DNA of 40,538 nt from the NCBI GenBank assembly GCA_002134785.1, contig MBQZ01000023.1:1-40538 (forward strand), in the 5' to 3' direction. Shown piece after piece: positions 25,277 through 34,199 of this stretch. The notes below the pieces were generated by a model. That model was not told the DNA's origin. It worked only from the letters and a program-made list of their open reading frames with translations, and searched no databases. Position 1 is the stretch's first letter. Each line of letters starts with the position of its first letter. The stretch is from Crenothrix sp. D3 (lineage in GTDB: Bacteria; Pseudomonadota; Gammaproteobacteria; Methylococcales; Methylomonadaceae). Position numbers and translations under genes: made by a program.

Positions 25277-25954
25277 TTAAATGCTGGCTATCGCCTGTCT
25301 GATTTGTGCAATCGACTGTGGATATAACTGCCCTGTACGCTGGTGCTGTTCACACAATGCACCTCTAAAACCTAAATAATCCGCTTGGTAAGACATCAGT
25401 GTGGCAATGTCATCCAGCCTGAGTGATCCTGCCAGACCACACAATAATGAATACTGTTTAGCAAGTGCGACAAACTTCGCTATGTCGGTATGGGTCATGA
25501 CTTGCATGAGCGAACCCTTTTGTTTGTCCATTGTATCTAGCATCACACCTGTAAAACCTGCCTGTTGTAATACGCTGATAATGGCAAAATCAGGTTGTGC
25601 ATCGGCAAATAGCACCGCAATTAACGCGGTTTGTGGTGTGAGTTCTGCTAATTTTTCCACGGTCGCGTACCAATCACCGTCAGGAAAAAAACCGATTTTC
25701 ACATAATCAACGCCCGTGTGTGCCATTGCTTTAACGGCATTAAACACAATGTCAGGCTGCATTGGCAAATCACCGACCGTAGCACTGACAGGACAACGCC
25801 CTGCAATCTCAAGCACAATCTGGCGAACTAAATCAGTCTCCAACGCACCTAACGCGCCGCGTTCTGGTTGTTTTAAATCAATAATATCGACTTGTGCGGT
25901 TAATACTAATAACGCCTCGGCGATGCTATTCACACTGGCAAGCATACCCGTCAT
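25277..25954 (-). CDS. mfnB: (5-formylfuran-3-yl)methyl phosphate synthase
   Basis: 225 residues of the MfnB (DUF556) family. It is known to convert two glyceraldehyde 3-phosphates into the furan precursor of methanofuran. Lys28 in IIDLKQPERGALGAL corresponds to the Schiff-base lysine. A second conserved region is GVMLDTMDKQKGSL, and GLAGSLRLDDI closes the barrel. The frame starts four bases inside the end of the DUF447 gene (ATGA overlap), so translation is coupled. Methylotrophs with the tetrahydromethanopterin pathway carry this gene for methanofuran or methylofuran. An alternative start is the Met at residue 4. Confidence 0.9.
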   Translation of the reverse strand: MTGMLASVNSIAEALLVLTAQVDIIDLKQPERGALGALETDLVRQIVLEIAGRCPVSATVGDLPMQPDIVFNAVKAMAHTGVDYVKIGFFPDGDWYATVEKLAELTPQTALIAVLFADAQPDFAIISVLQQAGFTGVMLDTMDKQKGSLMQVMTHTDIAKFVALAKQYSLLCGLAGSLRLDDIATLMSYQADYLGFRGALCEQHQRTGQLYPQSIAQIRQAIASI

Positions 25955-26514
25955 GCCTTAACCTCAGCTTTATAGGCTTCAACCACCGCCATCAACCAGC
26001 CCCATGCTTCGCGTTCTTTATCACCTGCGGTTTTTTCCAGCCCGATACGCAAGTATTCAATTTCCGTTTCTATTTTTTCCAACGGCAACATTTTCAAACG
26101 GCTGATTAAAATAGCCGCTTCCAGCACCGCATATTGCGCACGATTAAAACCCATAAACGGCGCGTGATTCACTGTATGAATGGCTTTACAAAATAATTTC
26201 GGACGCAGTTCATCGTCTTCAATACGCACCAGTTCCACTTCGGTATGCGCCAAGGTACACGCCAATACCGCACCGTGTATTTTTTCGGCGGGCATTAACG
26301 CGAAGTCACGCCGCCCCGTTAAACAACCCGCAAACACCCGTACATCGTCGCAATAATTCAGCACGGCAGTGTTGGTTTCCAGCACATTATTGAGCGTGGT
26401 GGATGGACGAAACGGCAGAATAATAATATCGTCGCCGTTGAGATGAATGCCCATCGGGGCAAGATGCGTGACACCCGCGTTATTTTGGGTGCTAACAATC
26501 AATTCTTGAATCAT
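25951..26514 (-). CDS. DUF447 flavin-binding-like protein of the C1 cofactor cluster
   Basis: 187 residues from ATG 26514 (MIQELIVSTQNN). The open frame reaches seven codons further upstream into repeat DNA, so that extension is unlikely. DUF447 proteins have an FMN-binding split-barrel fold: THLAPMGIHLNGDDIIILPF, a conserved TGRRDF, ELVRIEDDELRPKLFCKAI and GFNRAQYAVLEAAILISRL. In methylotrophs they are encoded in the tetrahydromethanopterin-linked cluster; the biochemical reaction is not known to me. It overlaps mfnB by four bases. The 187-bp gap to the upstream gene is filled by a nested inverted repeat. Confidence 0.85.
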   Translation of the reverse strand: MIQELIVSTQNNAGVTHLAPMGIHLNGDDIIILPFRPSTTLNNVLETNTAVLNYCDDVRVFAGCLTGRRDFALMPAEKIHGAVLACTLAHTEVELVRIEDDELRPKLFCKAIHTVNHAPFMGFNRAQYAVLEAAILISRLKMLPLEKIETEIEYLRIGLEKTAGDKEREAWGWLMAVVEAYKAEVKA

Positions 26515-26526
26515 GATTTTTTTTCT

Positions 26527-26693
26527 CGTTCCCACGCGCAGAGGCTGTGAAAGTATTCGTGTGGGAGAGGCTTTAGCCTCGTTGCGGGGCTAAAGCCTCT
26601 CCCACATAACAATAAAAACAATGAGTTATGAAATTAAAAACTAGTTTCATAGCTTGTTTTGATAATACATTCACAGTCTCGCCGCATGGGAAC
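26527..26693. repeat. Nested inverted repeat inside the cofactor operon
   Basis: Outer imperfect arms lie at 26527-26557 (CGTTCCCACGCGCAGAGGCT...) and 26664-26693 (...GTCTCGCCGCATGGGAAC). Within them is a perfect 19-bp hairpin, TGTGGGAGAGGCTTTAGCC (26560-26578) with its complement at 26588-26606. This inner hairpin resembles REP-like palindromes of pseudomonads and methanotrophs ('GTGGGAGxGGCTTTAGCC'). The structure looks like one mobile palindrome inserted into another. It lies between two genes expected to be co-transcribed. Confidence 0.8.
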
Positions 26694-26707
26694 TAGGTAA
26701 TGTAATC

Positions 26708-28096
26708 TCATTTTTTTGCTAACGTCGTTCCAGCAGGTTTAAAAGCGTGTAAATCAACGGTAACTTCGGTGTTATCAACCGCACAACCCCACGTCAACGC
26801 TTGATCTTGGGTGAAACGTTTGCCCAATTGCCACGCAATTTGCGCACGTCCTAATTCCACGCCCAAATAAAACGCATGACCGCCGTCCTGTTCAACGTGT
26901 AGATGAGGAAATAAATCAAACGGATCCGTCGCCGTGTGCAAACCATCACGATTAAACACATGAACGCCTTCCGCACTGGTTTGAATACGAAAACTGGGGT
27001 CTTTAATCTGCCCTGCCAGTTCTGCAATTTCCGCCTGTGAATACGGAAACGGCGCGGTGTCATGCAGTGCCATTAAATCAGGGTTGATGTGTTTGGGCAG
27101 CGTGTCTTGTTGTTTGGCGGCATACATGATGCGCCGCGCCACATCGGCTTCTTTAATCGCACGGCACGCGTGTTGACTGACTTCGGTGGCAAGAATCTGG
27201 TTGATGTTGAGTTCAGAACAGATACCCAATAACAGCGCGTTCATGCCCATCGTATCGGCATGAGTCAGTTCGGTGATGTTGCCGACACCAAGCATCATTT
27301 CCACATCAGGGTGTTTGTTACGCACGGTGTGATAACGAACAATAGAGTCGGTAAAGCCAAAGTGTAGCGGGTCTAAAATCGGATCAACAATAAACGGGCG
27401 ATTTTTTGACTGCATGATTTTTATCGCCCTATCCAAGGACGCTAAATCTTCGTGGGTTTCGGGAATTAAAATCGGCGTAGAAGCGACTTCATCGGCCACC
27501 CAAAGCGTAGATTCATGCAGACTCAATAAATAATCCGCACCCGCTTTGCCGCCGCGCAGTAAATCATTGGCATCCAATGAATCAATACTGACCATGTAGC
27601 CTTGCTGTTTTAGCGTCCGAATAATGTTTTCCATTTCTGGAAAATCGGTGCTGGGCAAACAGCCTATATCAATCACATCCGCGCCGTTTTTACGGTAATA
27701 CGCGGCGCGGTTTAACACTTCATCAATACTGATGGTCGCCGCATCGGTAATTTCCGCAAAAATTTTCACTGCGTATTTGCTTAAATCGGCTTTATGCGCC
27801 TTTTTACCGAAAAATTGCGGCAAATCTTTCAGCTCTTCAGGGCCGCGTTCCACAGGAATGCCAAGGTGTTCAGCCAATGCGTTTATATCACCACGACACC
27901 GACCTGGAATAATAATCCGATCTGCGCCAAAAGTATCACTCAGGCGGCGAATAATCATGTCTGTGGTCATCAACGCCGCGACTTTCAGTCCCAGTTGATG
28001 CACAGTATAAGTAAATTCAGGCTGCATTTTTTCTAAAATGCTACGCAACTGTTTTTCTGCCAGTTTGCCCGTTAAAAATAAAATATGTTCAGTCAT
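26708..28096 (-). CDS. Dihydropteroate synthase-like protein (H4MPT pathway)
   Basis: 462 residues. The N-terminal part (about 1-110, ILFLTGKLAEKQL, LMTTDMIIRRL) is the DUF6513-type domain. It is followed by a DHPS-like TIM barrel: GADVIDIGCLPSTDFPEME, VSIDSLDANDLLRGGKAGA, FIVDPILDPLHFGF, MLGVGNITELTHADT. This is the archaeal/methylotroph type, longer and different from folP. Enzymes of the family are linked to tetrahydromethanopterin synthesis, where the pterin is joined to an aryl group. The precise step is from context. Its start overlaps the stop of the flavoprotein gene by four bases (ATGA). Confidence 0.88.
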   Translation of the reverse strand: MTEHILFLTGKLAEKQLRSILEKMQPEFTYTVHQLGLKVAALMTTDMIIRRLSDTFGADRIIIPGRCRGDINALAEHLGIPVERGPEELKDLPQFFGKKAHKADLSKYAVKIFAEITDAATISIDEVLNRAAYYRKNGADVIDIGCLPSTDFPEMENIIRTLKQQGYMVSIDSLDANDLLRGGKAGADYLLSLHESTLWVADEVASTPILIPETHEDLASLDRAIKIMQSKNRPFIVDPILDPLHFGFTDSIVRYHTVRNKHPDVEMMLGVGNITELTHADTMGMNALLLGICSELNINQILATEVSQHACRAIKEADVARRIMYAAKQQDTLPKHINPDLMALHDTAPFPYSQAEIAELAGQIKDPSFRIQTSAEGVHVFNRDGLHTATDPFDLFPHLHVEQDGGHAFYLGVELGRAQIAWQLGKRFTQDQALTWGCAVDNTEVTVDLHAFKPAGTTLAKK

Positions 28097-28638
28097 GTTA
28101 ATCCGAGGGCGTTCAGTCGCTGAGTGACCGTAACGATTAACTCGTCCACACTATCAACCACTGCGGTATATTCAAAACTGCGTAATTTATCGGTCGCTTC
28201 TAAATCAATTCTGCGCGGATACACCATGACTTTTTTACCTTTTGGGGCGGTAGTTTCTATTTCAGGGGCGACATCACACGGATAGACAATGCTCGGCACC
28301 CGACATTTCCCTGCTTGTGCATATAAATTAGTCGCTAATGAATCGGCAATACCTAACACACATTTCGCAACAGTGTTAGAGGTCGTAGGTGCCATCACGA
28401 AGGTATGATAATAGCCTTGATAGAAATGTCCAACAGGCGGTGCAGAGGCTGCTTTATCACGGTAAACAGGCATAAGAGTACGCACATCCGCAAGATCAAT
28501 GCCGTACATTTTCAACACCTCTTCCCCTGCTTGACTGAGGTATAAATCCACGTCTGTTAAGGTTAACAAAAAATCTAAGCACTCTTCTATATAATGACCT
28601 GAGCCAGTTATTGCCCAAGCTAATCGCGGTTTATTCAT
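28093..28638 (-). CDS. Flavoprotein of the DmrB/AfpA type
   Basis: 181 residues, a flavodoxin-like/UbiX-like Rossmann fold starting RLAWAITGSGHYIEEC and containing FVMAPTTSNTVAKCVLGIADSLATN, the FMN-binding turn typical of archaeoflavoproteins and dihydromethanopterin reductase DmrB. A conserved YPCDV follows. In tetrahydromethanopterin pathways it would reduce dihydromethanopterin or supply electrons. That role is inference from family and cluster. First gene of the operon, overlapping the DHPS-like gene by four bases. No strong ribosome site is seen. Confidence 0.8.
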   Translation of the reverse strand: MNKPRLAWAITGSGHYIEECLDFLLTLTDVDLYLSQAGEEVLKMYGIDLADVRTLMPVYRDKAASAPPVGHFYQGYYHTFVMAPTTSNTVAKCVLGIADSLATNLYAQAGKCRVPSIVYPCDVAPEIETTAPKGKKVMVYPRRIDLEATDKLRSFEYTAVVDSVDELIVTVTQRLNALGLT

Positions 28639-28728
28639 TACAGGGTATCGAATTTAAAATATTTCGCCATTATAACCCGAATTCAAAGTCCAGAAGTCAC
28701 ACAGGTTTTTTCCACGCGTTACCCAGAT

Positions 28729-29067
28729 TTACTCCACGCGATCTAACCTAGTTGTTGAGCCAGCTACTTTATCAACTAACAACGTATAACGATTGAAAGA
28801 CCGTCCGTTGTTTTTCTGTTCTTTGCCGTGAAAAGTCACGGTGACAAAATCCCCCACGGCGGCGTTACTTTGTTTCAAACTGTGTATCAAATAACGATTG
28901 AGGTCAACACCCACTACCGCGCCGTTATCCTCCTGTAAAAACAGAGTTTTTTGCTCGTCATAAAGTAAATCATTAGTCGCACCACTGCCTTGAATGCTCC
29001 CTGTGATTGATTTACCTGTCGAAGGTAGCCAATAAGTAATTTTGTTGGTTGCTTGGTTTTCAGTCAT
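28729..29067 (-). CDS. Small soluble protein, unknown, near the cofactor operon
   Basis: 112 residues without signal or membrane segment. No family recognised. The order of beta-type segments (TYWLPSTGKSITGSIQGS, KTLFLQEDNGAVVGVDLN, GDFVTVTFHGKEQ, RYTLLVDKV) suggests a small OB-like or SH3-like beta barrel that could bind a cofactor or nucleic acid. It ends 90 bp before the flavoprotein gene on the same strand, so it may be the first gene of the cluster or independent. Confidence 0.6.
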   Translation of the reverse strand: MTENQATNKITYWLPSTGKSITGSIQGSGATNDLLYDEQKTLFLQEDNGAVVGVDLNRYLIHSLKQSNAAVGDFVTVTFHGKEQKNNGRSFNRYTLLVDKVAGSTTRLDRVE

Positions 29068-29570
29068 TTTTTATCCCGTTTGTTAATGGGTACAATTGTA
29101 CTCGGTTCATTTTATCTTGCTCAATGGCAGTAAACTCAACGTCACCGCCATTAAGTTAATCAGTTATATGCGTGCGATAGCCAACCCAATAAAATCAGCG
29201 TATCTGTTTTGTCAGATTGGTTCATAATGATGCAAAAAATAGACTGTTTTCTTAACCGTAAGCCGTTATAAAAGCTCAATGTAACAAAACAGTGCCACCT
29301 CCCCCCCCATAGAATTGAGATGAATTTTAAAACACTAACCACTTGTAAACCAAATATTAAGAAAAATACCGTTTTATCAGTATTCATTTGGTAGAATGTT
29401 ACTCATTAGTTTTGTCTCGAATGAGGCATTAAGATAATACCTCCGTTTTATAATCTACAGTAAGCCCTTCAGCCTAGAGTTTCATGACCCATTAGCGCGT
29501 GTTATCGTTTACTCTGTAGATTAAAATTTGATTTGCACACCCACTTAACCCATTGAGAACCCTTTTTTAA
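29068..29570. other. Non-coding interval with a C8 tract and a palindrome
   Basis: No convincing gene. A 75-codon minus-strand frame (29387-29160) is hydrophobic at its start and contains a G8 tract (C8 at 29301-29308 on plus), but resembles nothing known. Near the right side, AATCTACAG (29452-29460) and CTGTAGATT (29514-29522) form a long-loop inverted repeat. Promoters for the genes on either side must lie here; none is clear. Confidence 0.45.
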
Positions 29571-30695
29571 ATGAAGACTGTGAAATTAATTTTATTGATT
29601 ACCCTACCTGTCTGGTTGTTTTTTGTATCTGAAATAAGTTATGCCCGCCATGCTGCCATTTTAGTTGATGCGAGTAATGGTAGCGTATTACACGAAGTGG
29701 ATGCTACGCAATCATGGTATCCCGCCTCGCTGACCAAATTAATGACCATTTACATGGCATTTGATGCCTTAAATAAGGGGCAGATTCAGTTACAAGATAA
29801 CTTAAGTGCTTCGCACCACGCGGCATTACAACCGAATAGTAAATTAGGATTGAGAACGGGAGAAACGCTAACCGTTGAAGAAGCTATTTTGGCTTTAGTG
29901 ACGCGTTCTGCGAATGATGCGGCGGTCGCGCTCGCGGAGCATATCGGTGGCACTGAAGAAAGTTTCGCCGTTAAAATGACAGCAAAAGCCCACGCTATCG
30001 GTATGTCCGATACCCATTTTATGAATGCGACAGGATTACCACACCCGTGGCAAGTCAGTACAGCCAGAGATTTAGGCTTGCTTGCGTGGAGAACATTGAA
30101 CGATTATCCTGATTACTACCCTTATTTTTCAGCGCATAGCTTTAATTTTAGAGGTAGAGAAATGCTCGCTATTAACAAGTTTACTGCCAACTACCCAGGT
30201 GCGGAAGGCATGAAAACTGGCTTTACTTGTGGTTCTGGCTACAACCTAATTTCTACTGCTAGTCAAAATGGCAAAAGACTGATTGGCGTGGTATTAGGCG
30301 GTATGACAAGTCCGCAACGCTATCAATTAATGATGGATATGATGGATGCAGGTTTTGCCGACCAATATGCAGCTAATCCAGCCACTCATATTGAAACAGC
30401 GGCAATGAGTATAGGCGGCACGCCACCTTATCAGCTGGGTTGTGGTCGTGTTGGTGCAACAACGGTGGTGGCTAATAATGGTGATGATGATAGCAATACC
30501 CCGCATCCACACCTCAATAAATATAAATCTGTTAAAGTGTATAGAAAAGGCAACTCTTTTAGTCACAGAACTGTTATCAGTAAAACCAAGCCTGTGAGTA
30601 AAGTTAAAACTAAATCTGTTGCTAAAGCCAAGTCCAAGCCCAGTAAAGCACCGCTTAATGTCGCTTCTAACAAAACCCGCTATCGTCACCACTAA
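29571..30695 (+). CDS. D-alanyl-D-alanine carboxypeptidase (S11, PBP5/6-type)
   Basis: 374 residues. The N-terminal signal segment ends near SYARH. All three penicillin-binding motifs of the S11 family are present: SLTK (catalytic Ser, about residue 53), SAN (TRSANDAA, about 112) and KTG (GMKTGFTCGSGYN, about 216). It would trim the terminal D-Ala from peptidoglycan pentapeptides in the periplasm. The C-terminal 50 residues are Lys/Ser/Pro-rich (KTKPVSKVKTKSVAKAK) and replace the usual PBP5 beta domain and amphipathic anchor, so attachment to the membrane may be by charge. Monocistronic, ending at a hairpin. Confidence 0.92.
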   Translation: MKTVKLILLITLPVWLFFVSEISYARHAAILVDASNGSVLHEVDATQSWYPASLTKLMTIYMAFDALNKGQIQLQDNLSASHHAALQPNSKLGLRTGETLTVEEAILALVTRSANDAAVALAEHIGGTEESFAVKMTAKAHAIGMSDTHFMNATGLPHPWQVSTARDLGLLAWRTLNDYPDYYPYFSAHSFNFRGREMLAINKFTANYPGAEGMKTGFTCGSGYNLISTASQNGKRLIGVVLGGMTSPQRYQLMMDMMDAGFADQYAANPATHIETAAMSIGGTPPYQLGCGRVGATTVVANNGDDDSNTPHPHLNKYKSVKVYRKGNSFSHRTVISKTKPVSKVKTKSVAKAKSKPSKAPLNVASNKTRYRHH

Positions 30696-30713
30696 CCAGT
30701 GACTACTGATGTT

Positions 30714-30752
30714 ATGTTACGCATAAAAAAGCAATTTTCTTGTGCGTAACAT
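30714..30752. terminator. Hairpin between convergent genes
   Basis: ATGTTACGCA (30714-30723) pairs with TGCGTAACAT (30743-30752) across a 19-base loop. It ends four bases before the stop of the minus-strand membrane protein gene and 18 bases after the carboxypeptidase stop. T-runs are weak, so it may be bidirectional or only stabilising. Confidence 0.5.
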
Positions 30753-30755
30753 CGG

Positions 30756-31277
30756 TTAGTCATTTTGTACGCAATTGGCAAACGCAAACCGCAACATAAG
30801 TAACGTCATCATTACTGGAAACAACTGGTAATGATCTGTTACTGGCAAACTAGCCAGCACACACAGCATCAATGACCACGCGGGCATAATGCGTTCTTTA
30901 TCAAGGCGACGCATCAATGTAAGACTTTCCTTATCAATTTTATGCCCTTGATTGCTCAAAAACAGCGTTAGAAAGGCTGACATCAAGGCAAAATAAAGCG
31001 GAAAGAAAAAGAAGATGGGTGAGTCACCATTAAACAATGGCATCGGCTTCCAATAAGCAAACCAGAGTAATAACGTGCTACAAGAAAAAGATTCATAACC
31101 TATTCTATCGGGCAGTTTTTTAAACAGCATTCCTGCACTACTGACCAATGCCAACACTAAGCCCCCAATAATAATGTAGGGCGATATGAGTATCTGAGAT
31201 AGTGAGCTGGGTGTTTGTGCTAGATAACACAGCACAAGACTCAGGGAAATAAATACTAGCATAATAATCCCTTTCAA
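30756..31277 (-). CDS. Multi-pass membrane protein, unknown
   Basis: 173 residues, almost entirely hydrophobic, with about four to five membrane segments (about 3-20, 30-50, 65-80, 85-107, 130-165). A polar loop RRLDKERIMP sits before the last segments. No family recognised. It follows rapA with a 47-base gap on the same strand and may be the last gene of its transcript. An alternative start is the Met at residue 6. Confidence 0.6.
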   Translation of the reverse strand: MKGIIMLVFISLSLVLCYLAQTPSSLSQILISPYIIIGGLVLALVSSAGMLFKKLPDRIGYESFSCSTLLLWFAYWKPMPLFNGDSPIFFFFPLYFALMSAFLTLFLSNQGHKIDKESLTLMRRLDKERIMPAWSLMLCVLASLPVTDHYQLFPVMMTLLMLRFAFANCVQND

Positions 31278-31324
31278 AATGATGAGCGAAGTACAAACCG
31301 CAATTTGTACTCCGATAAACGTTA

Positions 31325-34138
31325 TCAGCTCGTTATCACAAACCGTACTGCATCCAGTCTTAATTGCGCCGCTTGAATGTTTTCATGCGCCAATAACGTC
31401 ATGTCTTTCAATTGCTCAATTTCTTCGCTTTTAATGGTGGAATTGACTTTTTGTAAGCGGACTAAACGTTTAATTTCCGTCGATAATGAATCAAGCATCG
31501 CTTTGGTCGCTTCATCAATAAGTTGTTGTTTCAGCGTGTCAGCGATGTGTTCGGCAGCGGTCAATAGCTTAGTAATCGGTTGCCGTTGTTTATTTAAAAA
31601 AGACAGAATCTGTTGTTTATCAAACGTTTGTCCTGTTTCCTCTAAATCAGAATGCGCGATAACCTCAGTTAAATCTTTTTGCGTTTGGTCGATTAAAATA
31701 CGAATCGGGGTATGCGGTAAGAATCTGCCAATTTGTAATTCAGCAGGCGCACTGCATTCGACAATAAATAAGCATTCCAAGAGAAACTGTCCGCCGCGTA
31801 ATTCAGGGTGTTTAATCACACTGATAGTGGCATTGCCTGTTTCACTGGATAACACCATATCCATTGCAGCGGTAACTAAGGGATGCTCCCACGTTAAAAA
31901 TTGGATTTCTTCACGCGCCAACGCACAGGCACGATTCGCGGTAATCGTCATCCCTTCTTCAGGCAATTCAGGAAAATGCGACACGCGCAAATGATCGCTA
32001 GGTTTAACAATAAAACAATCTGCCGAATGAAATTCCGTATCCACGCCGTAACAATCAAATAAACTTTCCATGTAAGGCCACAGTGAGCCTTCTTGTTCAT
32101 AAGCGTTAATCTGCTTAATCAGCACATCAGCTTCTTCTTTGCGACACGAATTGAGTTCTAACAACTGATCGCGTCCGTTGTGCATTTGAACTTCTAACTC
32201 GGTATTCAGTGCGTGCGTTTTAGCAACAAACGCATCAATGGCGGCTTGGTCATCACTGTTTACTACAGCGGCGAGGTCTTCATTTAACAATTCAGCTACC
32301 TGCGCGGCGGCAGAACTGTTACTGCGAAACGCATTCAAGCCTTCATCATACCAACGGTATAACACCGCTAGGTCGCTGTATTTTAGGTAAGGAATATGAA
32401 TTTGAATAATGTGTTTTTGACCAATACGGTCTAAACGTCCGATACGCTGTTGTAATAAATCAGGATTAGTTGGCAAATCCCACAACACCAAATGATGCAC
32501 GAATTGAAAATTGCGCCCTTCGCTACCAATTTCTGAACAAATTAATAACCGTGCAGTGCTGTCTTGATCGGCAAAATACGCAGCGGCGCGGTCGCGTTCA
32601 ATGATGCTCATGCCTTCATGAAATACTGCTGATGAGATGCCCGCTCGCGTTCTTAACGTTTGCTCTAAATCAATCGCCGTTTGCGCGTGCTTGCAAATCA
32701 GCAAGGCTTTTTTACCCGCTAATTTTTTGACTTGCTTCACTAACCACAAATAACGCGGATCTTTTTGATAGTCGCTTTCAGCGGCAACGCCCTCTAGTGC
32801 GTAGCCATGACGCTCACGCTCAGGAAAACCTTGCACCGTTTGTCGCGAATTTCTAAATAAAATCCGTCCTGTGCCATGATGGTCTAGCAATATTTTAATT
32901 AACGCTGACCGTGCCGCAGGCGATTTTTCAGCATCTTGCAAATTACTCAGTAAACCACTGACGTTATCATCTTTCAGCAATGAACTTAATAAAGCGGTCG
33001 CGGTATTGTCTAGCGGTTTATCGGCAAGCAATAATTTGGCAGCATTAGCCACAGGTTCAAATAAACGCTCTTCTTCAATAAATGCCGCAAAATTATAAAA
33101 CCGATCAGGGTCTAATAAACGCAACCGCGCAAAATGGCTTTCTTTACCCAGTTGTTCAGGCGTTGCGGTTAATAAAATCAAGCTAGGTGATAAGTGCGCC
33201 AGTTGTTCAACAAACAAATAATCCGCACTAGGGGCTTGTTCGCTCCATGCTAAATGATGGGCTTCATCGACAATCACCATATCCCAATCCGCTTGCAAGG
33301 CTTGGTGTTGGCGGCGTGGATGCTTGGTAAAAAAACTTTGACTGCACAAAATGAGTTGTTCAGTTAAAAAAGGATTGTCATTAACAGGACGGTTTGCCTC
33401 ATCATCTTCAATGCCATCTTCACCAAATTCTTCCAAACAACGGGCTTCATCAAAAATGCTAAAGCGCAGATTAAAGCGGCGGCGCATTTCCACTAACCAT
33501 TGATGCAGCAGACTTTCTGGGACGATAATCAACACCCGTTTGCTCAAGTCATTAATCAAACGGTGATGCAGTATCAAACCCGCTTCGATGGTTTTACCCA
33601 AACCGACTTCATCCGCTAACATAATGCGCGGCGCAGAGCGATTGGCTGATTCGTGGGCAATAAATAACTGGTGCGGAATCAAAGACGCACGTCCACCTAG
33701 CAAACCTTTCACAGGCGATTGTTGATGCTGTTGTAATTTAAGCCATGTTTGATAGCGCAATAAAAACCAGCTAGTGGAATCAATCTGCCCTGTAAATAAG
33801 CGGTCTTGCGGCTTATTAAATTGAATATGATGATTGAGTTCAATTTCTTCTAACTCAACCAAATCGCCCAATGAATCTTTACAGTGGTAGGTTATCAAGC
33901 CATCGTCTTCAACGACCTCCAGTACCTGCATTTTTTCTTCATCAATGGATTCGATGACATCGCCCACTGAAAATTTGACACGCGTGAGCGGTGCGTTATC
34001 AATCGCATACATCCGTTTTTCATTGCTGGCTAAAAACAGCACCGTGACACGTTTAAAACTGGCCTCCAATATGAGACCTAAACCAAGTTCTGACTCGGTA
34101 TTACTAATCCAGCGTTGACCGGGAATAAATTGTTCCAT
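31325..34138 (-). CDS. rapA: RNA polymerase-associated ATPase RapA (HepA)
   Basis: 937 residues, close to E. coli RapA (968). Swi2/Snf2-type ATPase that binds RNA polymerase and helps recycle it after transcription. The N-terminal tudor-like part begins MEQFIPGQRWISNTESELGLG. Walker A is ADEVGLGKTIEAGLIL, the DEAH box is VIVDEAHHLAW, followed by SLILLTATPEQLGK. The helicase C motifs are ICSEIGSEGRNFQF and QQRIGRLDRIGQ. The frame is open 41 codons further upstream, but that extension would overlap the queD-like gene and is not conserved, so ATG 34138 (with GAGGG upstream) was chosen. Confidence 0.95.
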   Translation of the reverse strand: MEQFIPGQRWISNTESELGLGLILEASFKRVTVLFLASNEKRMYAIDNAPLTRVKFSVGDVIESIDEEKMQVLEVVEDDGLITYHCKDSLGDLVELEEIELNHHIQFNKPQDRLFTGQIDSTSWFLLRYQTWLKLQQHQQSPVKGLLGGRASLIPHQLFIAHESANRSAPRIMLADEVGLGKTIEAGLILHHRLINDLSKRVLIIVPESLLHQWLVEMRRRFNLRFSIFDEARCLEEFGEDGIEDDEANRPVNDNPFLTEQLILCSQSFFTKHPRRQHQALQADWDMVIVDEAHHLAWSEQAPSADYLFVEQLAHLSPSLILLTATPEQLGKESHFARLRLLDPDRFYNFAAFIEEERLFEPVANAAKLLLADKPLDNTATALLSSLLKDDNVSGLLSNLQDAEKSPAARSALIKILLDHHGTGRILFRNSRQTVQGFPERERHGYALEGVAAESDYQKDPRYLWLVKQVKKLAGKKALLICKHAQTAIDLEQTLRTRAGISSAVFHEGMSIIERDRAAAYFADQDSTARLLICSEIGSEGRNFQFVHHLVLWDLPTNPDLLQQRIGRLDRIGQKHIIQIHIPYLKYSDLAVLYRWYDEGLNAFRSNSSAAAQVAELLNEDLAAVVNSDDQAAIDAFVAKTHALNTELEVQMHNGRDQLLELNSCRKEEADVLIKQINAYEQEGSLWPYMESLFDCYGVDTEFHSADCFIVKPSDHLRVSHFPELPEEGMTITANRACALAREEIQFLTWEHPLVTAAMDMVLSSETGNATISVIKHPELRGGQFLLECLFIVECSAPAELQIGRFLPHTPIRILIDQTQKDLTEVIAHSDLEETGQTFDKQQILSFLNKQRQPITKLLTAAEHIADTLKQQLIDEATKAMLDSLSTEIKRLVRLQKVNSTIKSEEIEQLKDMTLLAHENIQAAQLRLDAVRFVITS

Positions 34139-34199
34139 TGATGGAGTTACCCTCATTAAATCGAAAATGGCGTTATTATAAGCATTACCAATTTTTTTT

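Noticed and set aside
31377-31994. 205-codon plus-strand frame within rapA
   Set aside because: Antisense shadow of rapA; Cys/Ser-rich composition typical of such shadows.
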